Assembly: GCA_002497985.1 (NCBI GenBank)
Contig: DAFQ01000035.1
Coordinates: 5,033 to 13,473 of the forward strand
Direction of reading: 5' to 3'
Length of the DNA stretch: 8,441 nucleotides
Origin: Euryarchaeota archaeon UBA4
GTDB taxonomy: Archaea; Thermoplasmatota; Poseidoniia; Poseidoniales; Thalassarchaeaceae
Shown here: positions 6,100 through 8,441 of the stretch, piece by piece
Layout of the letters: each line of letters starts with the position of its first letter
How positions within the stretch are numbered: position 1 is the stretch's first letter
Program-made: the position numbers and the translations under genes
Notes under the pieces: model-generated
Seen by the model: only the letters and a program-made list of their open reading frames with translations
Told to the model about the DNA's origin: nothing
Databases searched by the model: none

Positions 6100-7302
6100 C
6101 TAATCGCAATTAGAGACTAGTGTCCATGCCTCATCGGTTGGATTTCCATTTCCATCGTCCCCTTGCTCTGCAAACTCATAGTAAGACGATGCCACATGTG
6201 CAGTTCTGTCACCCCAAGGAGGAGCCTGTGTCACTGAAACTTGGAACTCATAGCAGCCATAGTCACTAATGCTCCAGTCCTCTATTGGGATGAACTTGGT
6301 GTTGAGGTCGAAGTCATCAACTGAACCCTCCAATGGGAGTTGTGATCCCTCGGCACCGACATTTGCGGAACCCCCTCCGTACTCACCGTTGTTTGAGTCC
6401 CACTGAGCGAGTCCGTTGACCACTGTTACAGTCGGATATGTAATCGCCGAAGTTGTCCCCTCATACATCAGAGATGCGTCCAATGTGTAATCAGCAAATG
6501 GCAGACCCCCAGGCGGGTTTGAACCGATAGCATCCAAGCCGGCCCAAGCGGTTAGTGCAACACCCACCACACAAGAGTCCTTTGAACTGTCACAGTCAGC
6601 AGCCTTTCCTATTGCCGCAGCTGTTGAGCTCTGCACATCATCTATGGTCCTCAGCAAATGGACTGACTGAAGAATGAATGAATGGGACGAGGAGCCAACA
6701 GTTACAGAAACGACATACTCATCAGAACCTACGGAGTTTCCCTGGTACCAATCCAAAACGGTGAGTTCTATTTCCCCATAGTCGCCATAGCCGTCGGCCC
6801 TATTGATTGAGAAAGAAACGGAATCGGTGAAAATCTCGGAGTCAGCGTAAGAAATCGAAATGTCAGCAGAATTTGCAGATGATGACCCCCTGATAGTCAG
6901 CGTGATGGTGGATGAATCATCTGAAAGTTCACTGTCCGTGATTGTGATAGAATCGGAGAAAGACATTCCTGCAATATATGGAACTGCAGCCACTAGCAGG
7001 TAGACGACTACCAATACAGCTGTTCTCTGACGCCCCAAATTTTCCCAAACCAGATAAAAGGAGCCACCGAACAGCGCGAGGGGGATTATCCCGAATGGAA
7101 CAGGATCCACTAAATCCTGGAGTGTATAATTATCCAAGAACCACATCAAAACAAATCCTAGAACGCCCATTGATGCGCCTATTTTCATCGTTATTGATAT
7201 TCCATCTTGCTTTGCCGATGAGGGCTCGGCGACCGCCTCGGCCACCACTTCGTCGACCATTTGCTGTTCTTTCGCCTTCTCCAGTAGACCGCCATTACTC
7301 AT
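6100..7302 (-). CDS. Unassigned membrane protein: three N-terminal helices and a large Ser/Asp-rich extracytoplasmic domain
   Basis: 400 residues; I do not recognise a family. Residues 1-33 are hydrophilic, charged and probably cytoplasmic (LLEKAKEQQMVDEVVAEAVA). Three membrane helices follow: about 35-57 (ISITMKIGASMGVLGFVLMW), 70-86 (FGIIPLALFGGSFYLVW) and 94-113 (TAVLVVVYLLVAAVPYIAGM). The rest (about 114-400) is predicted outside. It begins with a Ser/Thr/Asp-rich beta-sandwich-like stretch (SDSITITDSELSDDSSTITL) and then a domain with Cys 237, 244, 350 and 399 that could form two disulfides, followed by a Gly/Asn/Asp-rich linker near the end. One sequon (N58) lies in the first loop. ATG 7302 is set by a perfect ribosome binding site five bases upstream; longer readings from ATG 7338 or further are less likely. 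It lies 80 bases after the stop of the gene at 7383-8333, on the same strand, so an operon is possible, though it may have its own promoter. Confidence 0.8.
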   Translation of the reverse strand: MSNGGLLEKAKEQQMVDEVVAEAVAEPSSAKQDGISITMKIGASMGVLGFVLMWFLDNYTLQDLVDPVPFGIIPLALFGGSFYLVWENLGRQRTAVLVVVYLLVAAVPYIAGMSFSDSITITDSELSDDSSTITLTIRGSSSANSADISISYADSEIFTDSVSFSINRADGYGDYGEIELTVLDWYQGNSVGSDEYVVSVTVGSSSHSFILQSVHLLRTIDDVQSSTAAAIGKAADCDSSKDSCVVGVALTAWAGLDAIGSNPPGGLPFADYTLDASLMYEGTTSAITYPTVTVVNGLAQWDSNNGEYGGGSANVGAEGSQLPLEGSVDDFDLNTKFIPIEDWSISDYGCYEFQVSVTQAPPWGDRTAHVASSYYEFAEQGDDGNGNPTDEAWTLVSNCD

Positions 7303-7307
7303 TCGAG

Positions 7308-7314
7308 CACCTCC
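7308..7314 (-). promoter_or_regulatory. Perfect Shine-Dalgarno that fixes the start at 7302
   Basis: GGAGGTG on the minus strand with a five-base spacer to ATG 7302. It is fully complementary to the CACCTCC end of archaeal 16S rRNA and the clearest ribosome binding site in the window, so this mRNA has a leader. It decides the start against the in-frame ATG at 7338. Confidence 0.8.
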
Positions 7315-7340
7315 GATTTCGTTAGAGTGGTCGGGCATCG

Positions 7341-7350
7341 TAGTTATCAA
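7341..7350 (-). promoter_or_regulatory. TATA-like box upstream of the three-helix membrane protein gene
   Basis: TTGATAACTA on the minus strand. It predicts a start near 7319, giving a leader of about 17 bases that still contains the GGAGGTG site. This would let the gene be read separately from the upstream surface-protein gene. Weak, sequence match only. Confidence 0.35.
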
Positions 7351-7382
7351 CCCGTTGCCGATGGGGGTCAAGGTTGGGCGTT

Positions 7383-8333
7383 CTAGAATAATCTGGAGTC
7401 TAATGGGACAATTTCCCCATCCTCATCGAAAATCACCGGATCATCCTCTAGCCGGTTCCTTCCTGCTATAGCAGCAGCAGCTAAGGCCGTCATCATCATT
7501 GATCCCAGAGCACCAAATCCGGGAAGGTAAACTCCACGAATGTAAATTGTCATCGACTGTATCATGTAATTCGGAATGCCCTCTGTCCTAACCGAATACT
7601 CAGAAGTGGCCTTGAATTGTAGATTGAAGTACTTGTCAGTCCATCCTTGATTCTTAGGGGTCCTCATCTGAATCCTTACCTTCTCAGCAGGAGCTAGTGA
7701 TTCTATCTCCACTGAGACAAGGGGTATGCTGAGTTGGAATCCCTCATCATTCAGTTCATCGTAGTTGACTATCCCGACGTTGAACCTATCCATGGCGTTA
7801 CCATCGTTGTACACGTCAAAGGTCAGAAGCATGTCCACCCTGGGTCTCAGTTGCATGAAAGCAACATCAGAAGCCACCCTAAGTCGGCTGAACTGCTTGA
7901 TGACTGCTAGGACCTTGTAAGTGGTCGGGGTCCCGACCACAGTTATGCCATTAGCCTGGACTACCTCGGCAGTAACCGAAATCTGATGTTGGCCCTCGGG
8001 CATCCTTAGATCCGCCCTGAGGATAACCTGGAAGCTGACATCTGCCCCAGAACCAACGGTCATGGAAGCGGGGCCCGCCGAGATAAGAGACCCGGATTGT
8101 ATCTGAATGTTCACCTTCTCACTGTGTATGGTTGGGTTTTGAAGAACACAATACACTATGGAAGTCCTAGTCGCACCCGGGTAAACCTCGATTGCCTGGG
8201 GGTTGTCGCAGGTTAGTGTGATGTCAGGGGTAGGGTTGGTCTGTGCGTGTACCGAAGCAGCGCCAGCCCATGTGCTGAGGAAGTAAACCATGAGAATCAG
8301 CATGCTGGTTCTAACACTTCTACGCGTGGCCAT
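7383..8333 (-). CDS. Secreted protein with two Ig-like (NEW3/CARDB-like) domains and a PGF-CTERM-like C-terminus
   Basis: 316 residues, predicted cell-surface structural or binding protein. ATG 8333 gives a Sec signal (MATRRSVRTS, then hydrophobic MLILMVYFLSTWAGA) with likely cleavage after VHA, about residue 30. Residues about 35-140 form a first beta-sandwich-like domain with Cys 42 and 62 as a possible disulfide. About 145-262 form a second one with the family-like run DVYNDGNAMDRFNVGI, then SLAPAEKVRIQMRTPKN, as in NEW3/CARDB domains of archaeal surface proteins. The end reads LPGFGALG (270-277), then a hydrophobic Ala-rich segment and RNR (292-294), like the PGF-CTERM signal processed by archaeosortase. 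It is unusual in having about 22 further acidic residues after the arginine cluster. No N-X-S/T sequon was found. Predicted to be leaderless from the TATA-like box 26 bases upstream. Exact role unknown. Confidence 0.85.
   Translation of the reverse strand: MATRRSVRTSMLILMVYFLSTWAGAASVHAQTNPTPDITLTCDNPQAIEVYPGATRTSIVYCVLQNPTIHSEKVNIQIQSGSLISAGPASMTVGSGADVSFQVILRADLRMPEGQHQISVTAEVVQANGITVVGTPTTYKVLAVIKQFSRLRVASDVAFMQLRPRVDMLLTFDVYNDGNAMDRFNVGIVNYDELNDEGFQLSIPLVSVEIESLAPAEKVRIQMRTPKNQGWTDKYFNLQFKATSEYSVRTEGIPNYMIQSMTIYIRGVYLPGFGALGSMMMTALAAAAIAGRNRLEDDPVIFDEDGEIVPLDSRLF
7452..7523 (-). other. PGF-CTERM-like anchoring or sorting segment
   Basis: Codes for residues 271-294 of the surface protein: PGFGALG, a short hydrophobic Met/Ala-rich helix, then AGRNR. 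In halophilic and methanogenic archaea this tripartite layout (PGF, helix, basic end) marks proteins cut by archaeosortase A and linked to lipid. The match is by eye. The extra acidic tail after it is atypical, so it may be a plain membrane anchor. Confidence 0.5.
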
Positions 8334-8355
8334 CAGAACGATGCCCACAAAGACC

Positions 8356-8362
8356 GTATTTG
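8356..8362 (-). promoter_or_regulatory. TATA-like box for the Ig-domain surface protein
   Basis: CAAATAC on the minus strand, centred about 26 bases before ATG 8333. The spacing puts the transcript start at or next to the ATG, the arrangement of a leaderless archaeal mRNA, and no ribosome binding site is seen. This also supports ATG 8333 over the upstream TTG at 8375. Confidence 0.45.
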
Positions 8363-8380
8363 AGACTTCGCCCAACTAGT

Positions 8381-8397
8381 ACTGTGATAATCACGGT
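8381..8397. promoter_or_regulatory. Operator-like inverted repeat upstream of the Ig-domain surface protein
   Basis: ACTGTGATAATCACGGT has 8-base arms around a central A with one mismatch; the inner GTGAT-A-ATCAC (8384-8394) is perfect. It lies about 20 bases upstream of the TATA-like box, a usual place for an archaeal activator or repressor site. Symmetry is seen; the role is inferred. Confidence 0.4.
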
Positions 8398-8441
8398 TTT
8401 GGGCGTAATTTTGGTAGCGGTTTGGTGGACCCGACCGGATT

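Noticed and set aside
6978..7325. Plus-strand open frame of 115 codons, Arg/Pro-rich
   Set aside because: It is opposite the three membrane helices and the perfect ribosome binding site of the gene starting at 7302.
8391..8441. Possible C-terminal end of another minus-strand gene (open frame ending in TGA at 8393-8391)
   Set aside because: Only about 16 codons are visible, Pro/Lys-rich without a motif, and the other frames are equally open; it cannot be separated from non-coding sequence.
1..8441. CRISPR arrays, transposons, tRNA or rRNA genes
   Set aside because: No regularly spaced repeats, terminal inverted repeats with a transposase, cloverleaf or rRNA-like stretches were seen on either strand.

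Overview
The window looks archaeal, most likely a marine Thermoplasmatota of the Poseidoniales (Marine Group II) type. The support is a CDP-archaeol synthase (CarS), an AglB/STT3-type oligosaccharyltransferase, TATA-like boxes about 26 bases before predicted transcript starts, a perfect archaeal Shine-Dalgarno (GGAGGTG), and several secreted beta-rich proteins with one C-terminal membrane helix. The group assignment is inferred from gene style; no marker gene for taxonomy is present.

Layout, left to right: (1) bases 1-2144, minus strand: most of a very large membrane protein, the oligosaccharyltransferase catalytic subunit, cut off by the window start. It carries about 370 extra N-terminal residues with roughly ten membrane helices before the catalytic part. 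(2) 2145-2252: a compact promoter and leader for that gene, with a TATA box, an adjoining 13-base palindrome, a small leader hairpin and a GGTGA ribosome binding site. (3) 2253-3515, minus: purD (glycinamide ribonucleotide synthetase). (4) 3572-4261, minus: carS (archaeal lipid synthesis). (5) 4262-4371: a divergent intergenic region. (6) 4372-6093, plus: a secreted, membrane-anchored surface protein with beta-solenoid-like stretches and a CARDB-like domain near the membrane. (7) 6100-7302, minus: a protein with three membrane helices and a large Ser/Asp-rich outer domain, ending only six bases from the previous gene in tail-to-tail arrangement. (8) 7383-8333, minus: a secreted protein with two Ig-like (NEW3/CARDB-like) domains and a PGF-CTERM-like C-terminus. 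(9) 8334-8441: its upstream region, with a TATA-like box and an operator-like inverted repeat.

Apart from purD, every gene concerns the membrane or cell surface: lipid headgroup activation (CarS), N-glycosylation (AglB/STT3) and three predicted envelope proteins. The genes are not one operon, because the strands alternate and most have their own promoter-like sequence. The strongest leads are the oligosaccharyltransferase with its unexplained multi-helix N-terminal module, and the PGF-CTERM-like surface protein next to an unassigned three-helix membrane protein. No CRISPR array, transposon, tRNA or rRNA is visible. I found no clear case for a complete new system.
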